Part shown: positions 37,193-47,171 of the stretch, one piece after another
Position numbering within the stretch: the stretch's first letter is position 1
Layout of the letters: every line of letters starts with the position of its first letter
Source: Trichomonas vaginalis G3
Taxonomy: Eukaryota; Parabasalia; Trichomonadida; Trichomonadidae
Reading direction: 5' to 3'
DNA length: 64,000 bases
NCBI RefSeq assembly: GCF_026262505.1
Contig: NC_067208.1
Coordinates: 310,001 to 374,000, forward strand
The notes under the pieces: model-generated
The model's database searches: none
Seen by the model: the letters and a program-made list of their open reading frames with translations, nothing else
What the model was told of the DNA's origin: nothing
Position numbers and translations under genes: made by a program

Positions 37193-37719
37193 TCTGTTAA
37201 TATTTTCAGTTTTACTTGGAGAAATTGAAATTTGAATCACAAATTTTCCAAAAAAAATTCAAATTTAAAATTTTGAATGTAATAAATGAGAGATTTTTCA
37301 TCATTTTCTCTATTTTGAAAAAATTTGGAAAAATAGCATGACTTCTGATTAAAGCACAACTTCAGGGGGAGTGAATGTGTGACAACGCCGAGCTTATTTG
37401 CCCATATTTTGATAAAAATTCCAAATTCACGATTCAAGCAACTTAACAAATAGAAAAGTCTTTGGATTTTGCATTCTCATATGAAAAATGTTTTACATTT
37501 AATACATCGAGCTCAAAATGGCATAATCAAATTTTCAATTTCAATTTAGCAAAAGAATTACTTAGTGGGTTTGCATTATAATCACATGAATTACAGTATG
37601 AATATGATTATCACTACGTAAATACTACAATTTTAGCATTAACTACATTATTTCTAATAAAAATTTGAACGCTATGAAGAATGAATCTAGTTTCAACTAT
37701 ATAAAAAGCTTTATTGATG

Positions 37720-37920
37720 TCAGTCTTAATATCTCATTCTGGGAGACATTGCTAGTGCATGCCTCAGATAATGATACAATTTTGCTCAATCAGAAGTTGA
37801 TTGGGGAACTTTTGACCGACGAGAGTGTATTATGCACTCTTGTCGGTAACAATGTGCCATCCGTGGAGACATTGCCTATGCATGTCTCCCACAATGGCAC
37901 AATCTTTTTGCAATAACAAG
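37720..37920. repeat. hairpin modules shared with the 14.7/19.2-kb foldback ends
   Basis: Contains CATTCTGGGAGACATTGC...GCATGCCTCAGA, TTGACCGACGAGAGTGTATT with its mirror GCACTCTTGTCGGTAA, and GTGGAGACATTGCC...GCATGTCTCCCA. These are the same short palindromes as at 14654-14810 and 19078-19370, in related order, but diverged. No gene. Confidence 0.75.
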
Positions 37921-38125
37921 ACGTTAGCACTTTGCCTGTCACATACATCTCGACAGAGGCAACATTCGATATGAAAGTTTCCTCTGTCGAGAAACTTCCT
38001 CACACCTCAAGAGATGCGAGGAAGTTTTGACAGGCAAAGTGCAATATTGATAGGTGATTGCACTTTGCCTGTCACATACATCTCGACAGAGGCAACATTC
38101 GATATGAAAGTTGCCTCTATCAAAA
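37921..38125. repeat. nested hairpin (GCACTTTGCCTGTC outer stem) and partial copy
   Basis: The outer stem GCACTTTGCCTGTC pairs with GACAGGCAAAGTGC across about 120 nt. Inside, CTCGACAGAGG pairs with CCTCTGTCGAG, and ACTTCCTC pairs with GAGGAAGT. A truncated second copy starts at about 38060. No coding capacity. Confidence 0.8.
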
Positions 38126-38491
38126 TCTATTACAAATAAAAAAGAATTCCATCCCAATTACACTCTATAATACAACACTATCAATATGATCAAATCACAT
38201 CCATATTAAAATATGAAAAATCCAAAATTATTCTCTCTCAAAATCATATATCCACACATATCACAACGCGTTGTTGCAATTTCTTCATAAATACTAATTC
38301 CAATCTTATATAATATACAAAAAATATCTTTATTTAAATATATCTTAGTACATTCAATAATAATTATACTAGGTACATCTATCACATTAAGTAAACACAT
38401 ATTTATTATGATTTTAATAAAATATATTTAATATCTTTTTCAATATATAGTATTTATGCAGCATTATATGGTGTTTTCTCTTCCCTATCTG

Positions 38492-39382
38492 TCATATGTT
38501 ATTATGAGAGTGTATAAAAATTTTGCATGTTTTTCGTCTTTGAGACGGTCTATTGACCATGCTTTGAGACGAAAAACATGCAAAAAAAAACGAAAGATGC
38601 GCGGTTGAGCCTGCATCGGTAGTGGTGCATGGGTTGATATATATTTGTATAATCGTGTTATTAAAGTATAATCCCGAAGGATGTAAAACACAGCCTGGAT
38701 GACCAGAAATATATGAGCTACCGCCGCCACCGCCTGAATTACTATATTCTCCAACTTTTTGTGAAGCAAATCCTCCATAATAGCCGCCGCCAGCACCACA
38801 ACCTCCTTCTGCACCAAATGGTTGCATGCCTGCTGAATTTCTTCCATTTTGTCCATATCCTAATTTATATCCACTGTCTTGACTTGCACCTTTTGAAATT
38901 GTATTTCCTCTTGAATCACCTGCTTGAAGTCCTCCACCATATCCTCCTGGACAAGGAAAATCAGTTGTAGTCCCACCACCACCTCCTCCTGACACCAAAA
39001 TTCTAGAGCTGATATTGTCATTCAGAATCAGAAAAAGTGACGTGGCTCCTCCACCACTTGATCCAGAAGGAAGTTTGTTAATATAGTCAACAGCTGCTAT
39101 ACCCCCATTACCTCCACCGCCACATTGACTTTTGATTGGTTCTTTCGAGATTTTAAAATCTAACCCTCTTCCACCAACAATTAAATAAAATTTTGTTGGA
39201 TGTTTCAGTATAATCATTCCAGCAGTGTATCCTCCTCGCCCACCCAAATTTTGGCCACCTCCTTGGGCTCCCCAAGATTCAAAAAGATATAATCCTCTGG
39301 GAAGTGGAATTTCATAGGGAATACAGTCTTCTCTGAAATTAAATTCTAATTTCTTTAAAGGAATATTTGTTTTCCGACTCAT
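38492..39382 (-). CDS. glycine-rich domain protein, 3' end altered by an inserted hairpin
   Basis: A 296-residue frame with the glycine-rich domain (GLYLFESWGAQGGG, GGRGGYTAGMI, CGGGGNGG, GSSGGGATSL, SGGGGGGTTTDFPCPGGYGGG, GGCGAGGGYYGG, GGGGGSSYISGHPGC). It ends in NPCTTTDAGSTA, then the frame runs into a palindrome (38522-38584) that supplies the last 30 or so residues (for example SMVNRPSQRRKTCKIF). No signal peptide. A truncated, inverted copy is at 44155-44721. The family matches the other glycine-rich genes here. The odd tail suggests insertion of the hairpin near the original stop. Confidence 0.65.
   Translation of the reverse strand: MSRKTNIPLKKLEFNFREDCIPYEIPLPRGLYLFESWGAQGGGQNLGGRGGYTAGMIILKHPTKFYLIVGGRGLDFKISKEPIKSQCGGGGNGGIAAVDYINKLPSGSSGGGATSLFLILNDNISSRILVSGGGGGGTTTDFPCPGGYGGGLQAGDSRGNTISKGASQDSGYKLGYGQNGRNSAGMQPFGAEGGCGAGGGYYGGFASQKVGEYSNSGGGGGSSYISGHPGCVLHPSGLYFNNTIIQIYINPCTTTDAGSTAHLSFFFACFSSQSMVNRPSQRRKTCKIFIHSHNNI
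38522..38584. repeat. hairpin insertion in the 3' end of the glycine-rich gene
   Basis: TTTGCATGTTTTTCGTCT pairs with AGACGAAAAACATGCAAA. The loop again contains a small palindrome (GGTCTATTGACC). Same hairpin-in-hairpin style as 37921-38125. Confidence 0.8.
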
Positions 39383-40009
39383 TGGAATATATTGATTTGT
39401 ATATCATTTTTTCTTGCATAAAATTAACGAATTTATAGAGTTTCAAACAATATTTAACGGTGGCTATGAAACATATGCAATGATGCAATGAAATTAATGA
39501 TTCCCTTATATATGAATAGTTGAGATAGTTTTTTCAAAAACATATCAAAGACACTTTATGCTCTTAAATATATAGTTAGATGCATTTTAAGGATGCAATT
39601 ACCAATTAACCAGATCAATATTTTAATATTAAAATAAAATAACAGTATTGGGTACTACATTGATAATAACTTTATAGACATAAAATATTAACTTTTCACC
39701 TTAGAAATTGGGATATGTAATAAACAGAAATTCATCAAAAGTGACAGCTCTCAATTTTTTGACATTTGTAAAATCTAAATTGAATGAGAAAAATGAAATA
39801 ATACTAAGCATAATACAATATTCTAGATTTAATTATAATTAGGAAAAAGTTAGTTTTGAGAGTACTTTTCATAGGCATATAGAATGAAAAAATCCATGAT
39901 AATTTATTTGTTATTATTATAGCTCATTTAGCTAATATAATCATAATTTCACAATGTTTATAGTTAGCCGACCATGACAAATTCTCATTTGAAAAAATTT
40001 TTTATCTCT
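39383..40009. other. divergent intergenic region in the palindrome arm
   Basis: AT-rich; upstream region shared by the glycine-rich gene and the oxidoreductase gene. No other feature. Confidence 0.5.
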
Positions 40010-40014
40010 TCATT
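40010..40014 (+). promoter_or_regulatory. initiator TCATT of the oxidoreductase gene
   Basis: TCATT with start A at 40012, 8 nt before the ATG at 40021; fits the trichomonad initiator. The mirror copy lies at 43522-43526. Confidence 0.6.
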
Positions 40015-40020
40015 TTCTTG

Positions 40021-40740
40021 ATGTCTCACATGCACGTCTTGATCTTAGTTGCTCACCCAGACCCAACACACAAGGCAACATCATTCCGTTTCGCTGATTC
40101 AGCCAAAGCTGCCCTTGAAGGTGCTGGTCACGAAGTTCGTTACGTCAACTTAATGGAAGCTGGCTTCAATCAAACAGCTTCTCAGGATGACTTCAAGACA
40201 GTCAACAAGGAACCATTCACATACCCAGGAAACCAAATGGTTCCAGACAATCTTGTTGATACAATCAAGGTTCAACAAGAAAACCTCAAGTGGTCTACAC
40301 ACGTTCTTGTTTTCGCACCACTTTGGTTCGGCCGTCTCCCAGCCTGCTTCTATGCTTACACAGAGCGTGTTCTTTCTGTTGGATTCGCTTGGGACTTCCA
40401 GCACACATTTGACAAGGCTTTCCTTGCTGGCCGTAAGGTTTCCATCATCGTTTCCGCTGGTTCACCACCAATGTACTTCGATCCAAAGAATGGAAACGGT
40501 CTCGACGCTTTCCTTTGGTCTGCTATGTACGGTTTCAACTATGCTGGTTTCACAATTCTCCGTTCTCTTGGTATCTTCGGCGCTAATTCTCCAAAGAGAA
40601 TTGCTCAACAACCAGAACTCCAGCAGAAGTTCAATGAGAAGTTCCTCCAGCTTGACCAGTGGAAGACAATCGGCACAGAAAAGCTCTACTCCAAGATTGC
40701 AGAACTCGAGGAAGTCAATTCAGAAAACATCCTCTTGTAA
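40021..40740 (+). CDS. NAD(P)H quinone oxidoreductase-like flavodoxin-fold protein, copy 1
   Basis: A 239-residue soluble enzyme of the flavodoxin_2/NQO1-MdaB family, which transfers two electrons from NAD(P)H to quinones or other acceptors using FMN/FAD. Seen: beta-1 and phosphate loop HVLILVAHPDPTHKATSF, DDFKTVN, THVLVFAPLWFGRLPACFYAYTERVL (flavin-binding P-x-W-x-x-x-P region), and SIIVSAGSPPMYF. Start is the ATG at 40021 after an initiator at 40012. The stop overlaps TAAA. Codon use is strongly biased to C-ending codons, unlike the neighbours, which suggests high expression. An identical protein is encoded in the mirror copy. Confidence 0.85.
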   Translation: MSHMHVLILVAHPDPTHKATSFRFADSAKAALEGAGHEVRYVNLMEAGFNQTASQDDFKTVNKEPFTYPGNQMVPDNLVDTIKVQQENLKWSTHVLVFAPLWFGRLPACFYAYTERVLSVGFAWDFQHTFDKAFLAGRKVSIIVSAGSPPMYFDPKNGNGLDAFLWSAMYGFNYAGFTILRSLGIFGANSPKRIAQQPELQQKFNEKFLQLDQWKTIGTEKLYSKIAELEEVNSENILL

Positions 40741-41177
40741 AATGTGTATTCAATCAAATTAGATAAAGATTCGAATATAGATTAATGAAATTAACATATT
40801 CTTTTTATGATAACCTCCATATGTATCAAATATTAAATTTCTGTAAATTAATATTATCAAAATTATTATTTGGACTTGGTTTCCATTCTTATTTACTGAA
40901 CAGAAAGCGAAACACTAAAAATTTCGTTGATTTGATCTGATTTGTTTTTATGGATAAAATGGAATTTAAAAAATATTTTAAAATTACTTTCACTATCAAT
41001 TATAATTTATTTCATCATAAGAATTCATTCAAATCTTGTGGAAAACCGTCAAATAATTCGATATTTTTCAAAATATGTATAACTTCACATTATTCCAAAT
41101 CAATTTTATATGATAATTTGAAACCGTAGTTTTGAATGTAGTACTTTGAAACGATAGACCTTTCAATACAAGGCATG
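40741..41177. other. intergenic, palindrome arm
   Basis: No coding-like frame; mirrored at 42359-42795. Confidence 0.5.
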
Positions 41178-41369
41178 ATTTTTTTTTTAGTGTGCTACCC
41201 TCCAAAATTCAGTTTTGTGCGGTGAAACCTGTTATTGAGGAAAACTGTTGAATCTGGTCGTACCGTTTCGAGCCGTGTTTAAGCCATGCAAGAGTCAGAC
41301 TTGGATGATATAAGTTATTAGTTGATCTGAATCTTCAATATCTAAGTTGATGTATTATTCTAGTTTTGA
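41178..41369 (+). repeat. 190-bp dispersed repeat, copy 2
   Basis: Near-identical to 37003-37192 with different flanks (before: AAGGCATGA; after: GCATACACAT), which defines the ends of the repeat. Confidence 0.85.
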
Positions 41370-41532
41370 GCATACACATAGATTTTAGTGAGTATTTGCA
41401 TATATGTCTTATCATTTATTAGTGGTTTACCGCATGATTTGCATTAAAATAGAATTGATTTGAGGAATAATTGCAAATAAGCGAGTAATTATGTTATCAC
41501 ATTGGATAACCTATCTTAATATTATATTTTGT

Positions 41533-42003
41533 CAAAAGATGAATCAAATTAAGAAAGTATTATGAGATAAGAAATTAGATTTAATGTTATTGAAGTTATA
41601 TGGGTGATCCTAAATGACGTGTTAAAGGAAAGTCAATAATTTTAAAAATCATTATCCAAAACTTTCATTGAATACTATGAACTCAAATTCGATAAATAAC
41701 GCCGCACAACTGGTGTATTCATCAGCTTTGAGCTATTACGAGACAACAAAAGTAAAGCGATTACAGCTTTTGTTTTCAATCAAATGAGAATCTTAACATC
41801 GCACAACTGATGTAAAGATCTGCTTTGACTTACTAGCACATCCGTAATACGGATTACTTGGCTGCTCGAGAGAGAAAACCAAATGAAAAATGGCACCTTT
41901 TTGGCGCCTCTTTTACTTTCAAATTTTCCCGCTAACCGAAATATCCATTCAAATCTTCCCGCAAATATTATTGCTTTCAATTTCTGTGACACTTAAAATT
42001 CGT
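41533..42003. other. asymmetric spacer at the centre of the palindrome
   Basis: About 470 bp not shared between arms. It holds a diverged direct repeat, CGCACAACTGGTGTA at about 41703 and CGCACAACTGATGTA at about 41798, each followed by TCAGCTTTGA- or TCTGCTTTGA-like text. No gene supported. Confidence 0.6.
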
Positions 42004-42166
42004 CCAAAATATAATAGTAAGATAGGTTATCCAATGTGATAACATAATTACTCGCTTATTTGCAATTATTCCTCAAATCAATTCTATTTTAATGCAAATC
42101 ATGCGGTAAACCACTAATAAATGATAAGACATATATGCAAATACTCACTAAAATCTATGTGTATGC

Positions 42167-42358
42167 TCAAAACTAGAATAATACATCAACTTAGATATTG
42201 AAGATTCAGATCAACTAATAACTTATATCATCCAAGTCTGACTCTTGCATGGCTTAAACACGGCTCGAAACGGTACGACCAGATTCAACAGTTTTCCTCA
42301 ATAACAGGTTTCACCGCACAAAACTGAATTTTGGAGGGTAGCACACTAAAAAAAAAAT
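42167..42358 (-). repeat. 190-bp dispersed repeat, mirror copy
   Basis: Mirror of copy 2 through the inverted duplication. Confidence 0.85.
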
Positions 42359-42795
42359 CATGCCTTGTATTGAAAGGTCTATCGTTTCAAAGTACTACAT
42401 TCAAAACTACGGTTTCAAATTATCATATAAAATTGATTTGGAATAATGTGAAGTTATACATATTTTGAAAAATATCGAATTATTTGACGGTTTTCCACAA
42501 GATTTGAATGAATTCTTATGATGAAATAAATTATAATTGATAGTGAAAGTAATTTTAAAATATTTTTTAAATTCCATTTTATCCATAAAAACAAATCAGA
42601 TCAAATCAACGAAATTTTTAGTGTTTCGCTTTCTGTTCAGTAAATAAGAATGGAAACCAAGTCCAAATAATAATTTTGATAATATTAATTTACAGAAATT
42701 TAATATTTGATACATATGGAGGTTATCATAAAAAGAATATGTTAATTTCATTAATCTATATTCGAATCTTTATCTAATTTGATTGAATACACATT

Positions 42796-43515
42796 TTACA
42801 AGAGGATGTTTTCTGAATTGACTTCCTCGAGTTCTGCAATCTTGGAGTAGAGCTTTTCTGTGCCGATTGTCTTCCACTGGTCAAGCTGGAGGAACTTCTC
42901 ATTGAACTTCTGCTGGAGTTCTGGTTGTTGAGCAATTCTCTTTGGAGAATTAGCGCCGAAGATACCAAGAGAACGGAGAATTGTGAAACCAGCATAGTTG
43001 AAACCGTACATAGCAGACCAAAGGAAAGCGTCGAGACCGTTTCCATTCTTTGGATCGAAGTACATTGGTGGTGAACCAGCGGAAACGATGATGGAAACCT
43101 TACGGCCAGCAAGGAAAGCCTTGTCAAATGTGTGCTGGAAGTCCCAAGCGAATCCAACAGAAAGAACACGCTCTGTGTAAGCATAGAAGCAGGCTGGGAG
43201 ACGGCCGAACCAAAGTGGTGCGAAAACAAGAACGTGTGTAGACCACTTGAGGTTTTCTTGTTGAACCTTGATTGTATCAACAAGATTGTCTGGAACCATT
43301 TGGTTTCCTGGGTATGTGAATGGTTCCTTGTTGACTGTCTTGAAGTCATCCTGAGAAGCTGTTTGATTGAAGCCAGCTTCCATTAAGTTGACGTAACGAA
43401 CTTCGTGACCAGCACCTTCAAGGGCAGCTTTGGCTGAATCAGCGAAACGGAATGATGTTGCCTTGTGTGTTGGGTCTGGGTGAGCAACTAAGATCAAGAC
43501 GTGCATGTGAGACAT
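42796..43515 (-). CDS. NAD(P)H quinone oxidoreductase-like protein, copy 2
   Basis: Encodes the same 239 residues as 40021-40740 without a difference I can see, with the same initiator (43522-43526) and the same 3' end. Full conservation of the intergenic DNA as well implies a very recent duplication or ongoing gene conversion between arms. The two genes point toward each other. Doubling of a redox enzyme can matter for gene dosage, but no phenotype can be inferred. Confidence 0.85.
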   Translation of the reverse strand: MSHMHVLILVAHPDPTHKATSFRFADSAKAALEGAGHEVRYVNLMEAGFNQTASQDDFKTVNKEPFTYPGNQMVPDNLVDTIKVQQENLKWSTHVLVFAPLWFGRLPACFYAYTERVLSVGFAWDFQHTFDKAFLAGRKVSIIVSAGSPPMYFDPKNGNGLDAFLWSAMYGFNYAGFTILRSLGIFGANSPKRIAQQPELQQKFNEKFLQLDQWKTIGTEKLYSKIAELEEVNSENILL

Positions 43516-44154
43516 CAAGAAAATGAAGAGATAAAAAATTTTTTCAAATGAGAATTTGTCATGGTCGGCTAACTATAAACATTGTGAAATTATGATTATA
43601 TTAGCTAAATGAGCTATAATAATAACAAATAAATTATCATGGATTTTTTCATTCTATATGCCTATGAAAAGTACTCTCAAAACTAACTTTTTCCTAATTA
43701 TAATTAAATCTAGAATATTGTATTATGCTTAGTATTATTTCATTTTTTCTCATTCAATTTAGATTTTACAAATGTCAAAAAATTGAGAGCTGTCACTTTT
43801 GATGAATTTCTGTTTATTACATATCCCAATTTCTAAGGTGAAAAGTTAATATTTTATGTCTATAAAGTTATTATCAATGTAGTACCCAATACTGTTATTT
43901 TATTTTAATATTAAAATATTGATCTGGTTAATTGGTAATTGCATCCTTAAAATGCATCTAACTATATATTTAAGAGCATAAAGTGTCTTTGATATGTTTT
44001 TGAAAAAACTATCTCAACTATTCATATATAAGGGAATCATTAATTTCATTGCATCATTGCATATGTTTCATAGCCACCGTTAAATATTGTTTGAAACTCT
44101 ATAAATTCGTTAATTTTATGCAAGAAAAAATGATATACAAATCAATATATTCCA

Positions 44155-44721
44155 ATGAGTCGGAAAACAAATATTCCTTTAAAGAAATTAGAATTTAATT
44201 TCAGAGAAGACTGTATTCCCTATGAAATTCCACTTCCCAGAGGATTATATCTTTTTGAATCTTGGGGAGCCCAAGGAGGTGGCCAAAATTTGGGTGGGCG
44301 AGGAGGATACACTGCTGGAATGATTATACTGAAACATCCAACAAAATTTTATTTAATTGTTGGTGGAAGAGGGTTAGATTTTAAAATCTCGAAAGAACCA
44401 ATCAAAAGTCAATGTGGCGGTGGAGGTAATGGGGGTATAGCAGCTGTTGACTATATTAACAAACTTCCTTCTGGATCAAGTGGTGGAGGAGCCACGTCAC
44501 TTTTTCTGATTCTGAATGACAATATCAGCTCTAGAATTTTGGTGTCAGGAGGAGGTGGTGGTGGGACTACAACTGATTTTCCTTGTCCAGGAGGATATGG
44601 TGGAGGACTTCAAGCAGGTGATTCAAGAGGAAATACAATTTCAAAAGGTGCAAGTCAAGACAGTGGATATAAATTAGGATATGGACAAAATGGAAGAAAT
44701 TCAGCAGGCATGATGCAATGA
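44155..44721 (+). pseudogene. truncated copy of the glycine-rich gene
   Basis: Same first 185 residues as the gene 38492-39382 (MSRKTNIPLKKLEFNF...). It is cut at 44710 by the end of the inverted duplication and closes after a few unrelated codons (GMMQ-stop). The start and its upstream region are intact, so a truncated product could still be made. Confidence 0.8.
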
Positions 44722-44727
44722 AATCAA

Positions 44728-44832
44728 CATAATGAGTTATTGTTATTTGAGATTAATGTGTTGCCTTTGCAGAGACAAATTTGACATTCAGAGCTTAATA
44801 AAATGTTAGAAATTGTTGATGAATCATTTATC
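44728..44832 (+). repeat. 105-bp direct repeat at the palindrome junction, copy 1
   Basis: CATAATGAGTTATTGTTATT to AAATTGTTGATGAATCATTT; identical to 44885-44989. It starts about 17 bp after the end of the inverted duplication. Confidence 0.9.
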
Positions 44833-45300
44833 ATGTAAATCAACAGATCCATATATTGAATTTATTCCTGGAAAGTTACTTTCACATAATGAGTTATTGT
44901 TATTTGAGATTAATGTGTTGCCTTTGCAGAGACAAATTTGACATTCAGAGCTTAATAAAATGTTAGAAATTGTTGATGAATCATTTATCTGTTGAAGATT
45001 CGCATAAGTATGGTTAACAAACGAAGCTGCAATTCCTCTACACTTAGAAATGCAATTAGAAATTAAAACTTTTGTTAAAAATATCATATTCCCTTCATGA
45101 AAATAAGCCGGACATCCAAAATTCATATCAGTAAAATAAAAAACTGATTGCGTTATGCATTTATTGAACAAAGTTTCTTGAATAGATAGAATTGATAGAT
45201 TATCTCTAAGATATACAGCTCCACCATAAACCGATATAATGTATTCATACTTGCATTTATTTATTGTGTATCGATTGGGTGCAATTTCCAAGAAATTCAT
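44824..45300 (-). pseudogene. Pmp-like surface protein, 3' truncated
   Basis: Starts with ATG at 45298-45300 and carries GGAVYLRDNLSILSI, CPAYFHEGNMIFLTKVLISNC, CRGIAASFVNHTYANLQQ, CQICLCKGN and NFPGINSIYG, matching the first 150 residues of 33316-34200. It then stops at the palindrome junction, so roughly the last half is missing. It contains the inner copy of the 105-bp repeat. Confidence 0.7.
44885..44989 (+). repeat. 105-bp direct repeat, copy 2
   Basis: Identical to 44728-44832; this copy lies in the body of the Pmp-like gene and is the likely original. Confidence 0.9.
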
Positions 45301-45449
45301 CCAAGTTATTCCATTTCTCTAAATATTCTTGATTTCATTTACTTTCACTAAAAAAGCCAAATCACAGGAAATAATTTTAACCTATAAACTGAATATTGAA
45401 ATTTAGAGATGAAGAATAAATAAACGTACATTTTGTATTTCTTTCTTAA

Positions 45450-47171
45450 ATGAGCAGAAATTTTTCAACAACACGAGCATCAAGCAACAGAAAAACAATA
45501 AGCCAAAGATACAACCCGATCAATGAAGAAACTGATCCGATTAGATATGATTTTGATCAATATAACAGAATTACATCTACGCAAAATCAAGGAAATATTA
45601 GAACCAAACCAGTAAAACGTTTAGTTAAAAATAAAGACACATTCCGAAAACTAGTAAAATACTTAGATGCCAAAGAAAAGAAAAAGAAAGATTCGTTTTT
45701 GGCAGAAAGACCGAAATGGGGTTATAATTCCAACTATACTTCTACATCAAAAGGTAAATCTGAACTAAATAATACAGAACAAAGTATTACTTCCCAAAAT
45801 ATTTCTTCAATATCAAATAAAAAGCAAAATTCAAAGAAAATTCAAAAGAGATTCGATACTCCAAAGTCTGTAGAGTCAAATTATAATGCTGAAATTAAAA
45901 ATATTTCACCAAATTTAATAAAAGCTTCCCAATCTCGTCAGAAAGCAAGAAAAAACATCGAAATGGCACAAAAGTCCATGGATTCTATTGAAAGTATCGA
46001 ATTAGATAATGAAACAGACTCTGATTCTTTAATTTATCAAAATAATTTTCCTTCAACTACAGAATCTAGCATTGATTACAATCTTCCACAGATACCTGAT
46101 GTTTCCTCTACAGAAAACTTTCAAGAAGCTATTCTCAAGAGGCAAAAAATCAACCAAATTTTACTAGATGACTTAGAAGAAAGCTCATCCGAAGTTTTTC
46201 AGTCAGAAAAACATTCTAAAATCAAGCTTAGAATAAGTTATCCGATATCTTATACAACTTCTAATGCTTTGAGTGATGAAATTGAAAAATTACAAGAATT
46301 AGTTGAAAAATTTAGGATCATTGTAGAAACAATTGGTGGTAAGAGTAATATTATAACTAAAGATATTGATTCATCACATAATTTACCATCAGAAAATAAA
46401 GTGGAATACGTAGACATTGATGCAGAACCGGATTCCAATTTATACATACAATATGATCAAAATCAACCAGTTTCTCTTTCAAACATCGAAGAATCAAATT
46501 CTTACTATGAAGAAGAAGAGCAAATTAATGAAAATAATTCTGAAAAATCCAATGAAGAAGAAGACCAAGTTTACGAAAATAATTATGAAAAAAGCAATGA
46601 AGAAGAAATGAAAAATGAACAAAATCATTTAGATAATAATAATTATGGTCAATCAGAGCATGATTTTTATGAAGAAGAAACAGATAATGAAGAAAATGAA
46701 GAAGAAGATTTGCAATTTGATCAAAAACTTCAAAAAGTTATAATTCCTTCATCGAATTTACCTGAAATTAAACAAGATTCAGAAGAATTTTCAGATTTTG
46801 AAGAAAGAAATACAGCTTGGGAATCAAGATTTAATAATCCTAGTAGTGAAAACTTAGATATTGAAAGTTCAGGAGATTCCAATGTAAGCAAAGAACACGT
46901 TGAAATTAATAAAACATCAAATCAAACGAAAATATCAAAATCATCTCCTTCAAGAAATAGTATACATTCTAATATTGGTACAGTAACAATCAATTCAGAT
47001 GCAAACAATGATGAAGATCAGTCACCTGTTCGTAAAACTGCTCAAGAATGGAAAAGATATTTTCTGGATTCTGATTCAGATTCAGAAGACAATGGAGATG
47101 ATCCAAATATAGTATTTGATGTCAATGTTATTTCAAGTAATGATAACATCACTAGTTCTGAGGACATTTAA
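45450..47171 (+). CDS. large acidic low-complexity protein (573 aa), unknown
   Basis: Intact from ATG to a TAA that overlaps TAAA. Residues 1-90 are basic (Ser/Thr/Arg/Lys-rich, KEKKKKDSFLAERPKWGYN). Residues 90-240 are Ser/Asn/Lys-rich. A predicted coiled coil lies near 275-300 (ALSDEIEKLQELVEKFRIIVE). Residues 345-430 are very acidic, with Glu/Asn repeats (EEEDQVYENNYEKSNEEE). The C-terminus has SDSDSED clusters like casein kinase 2 sites. No signal peptide or membrane helix. It could be a cytoskeletal or nuclear scaffold; no family recognised. It is one of the few intact genes in this part. Confidence 0.75.
   Translation: MSRNFSTTRASSNRKTISQRYNPINEETDPIRYDFDQYNRITSTQNQGNIRTKPVKRLVKNKDTFRKLVKYLDAKEKKKKDSFLAERPKWGYNSNYTSTSKGKSELNNTEQSITSQNISSISNKKQNSKKIQKRFDTPKSVESNYNAEIKNISPNLIKASQSRQKARKNIEMAQKSMDSIESIELDNETDSDSLIYQNNFPSTTESSIDYNLPQIPDVSSTENFQEAILKRQKINQILLDDLEESSSEVFQSEKHSKIKLRISYPISYTTSNALSDEIEKLQELVEKFRIIVETIGGKSNIITKDIDSSHNLPSENKVEYVDIDAEPDSNLYIQYDQNQPVSLSNIEESNSYYEEEEQINENNSEKSNEEEDQVYENNYEKSNEEEMKNEQNHLDNNNYGQSEHDFYEEETDNEENEEEDLQFDQKLQKVIIPSSNLPEIKQDSEEFSDFEERNTAWESRFNNPSSENLDIESSGDSNVSKEHVEINKTSNQTKISKSSPSRNSIHSNIGTVTINSDANNDEDQSPVRKTAQEWKRYFLDSDSDSEDNGDDPNIVFDVNVISSNDNITSSEDI

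Larger units (their letters stand above)
38826..41532 (+). repeat. large inverted duplication, left arm
   Basis: About 2.7 kb that recurs inverted at 42004-44710; positions pair so that their sum is 83536. It includes the 5' two thirds of the glycine-rich gene, the quinone oxidoreductase gene and one 190-bp repeat. Confidence 0.95.
42004..44710 (-). repeat. large inverted duplication, right arm
   Basis: Reverse complement of 38826-41532. It ends within the copied glycine-rich gene at about 44710, where unrelated Pmp-like sequence begins. Confidence 0.95.

Noticed and set aside
40187-40762. 191-codon alternative frame over the oxidoreductase gene (and its mirror 42774-43349)
   Set aside because: Ser/Thr-rich frame-shifted reading of a strongly codon-biased gene; duplicated only because the gene is.
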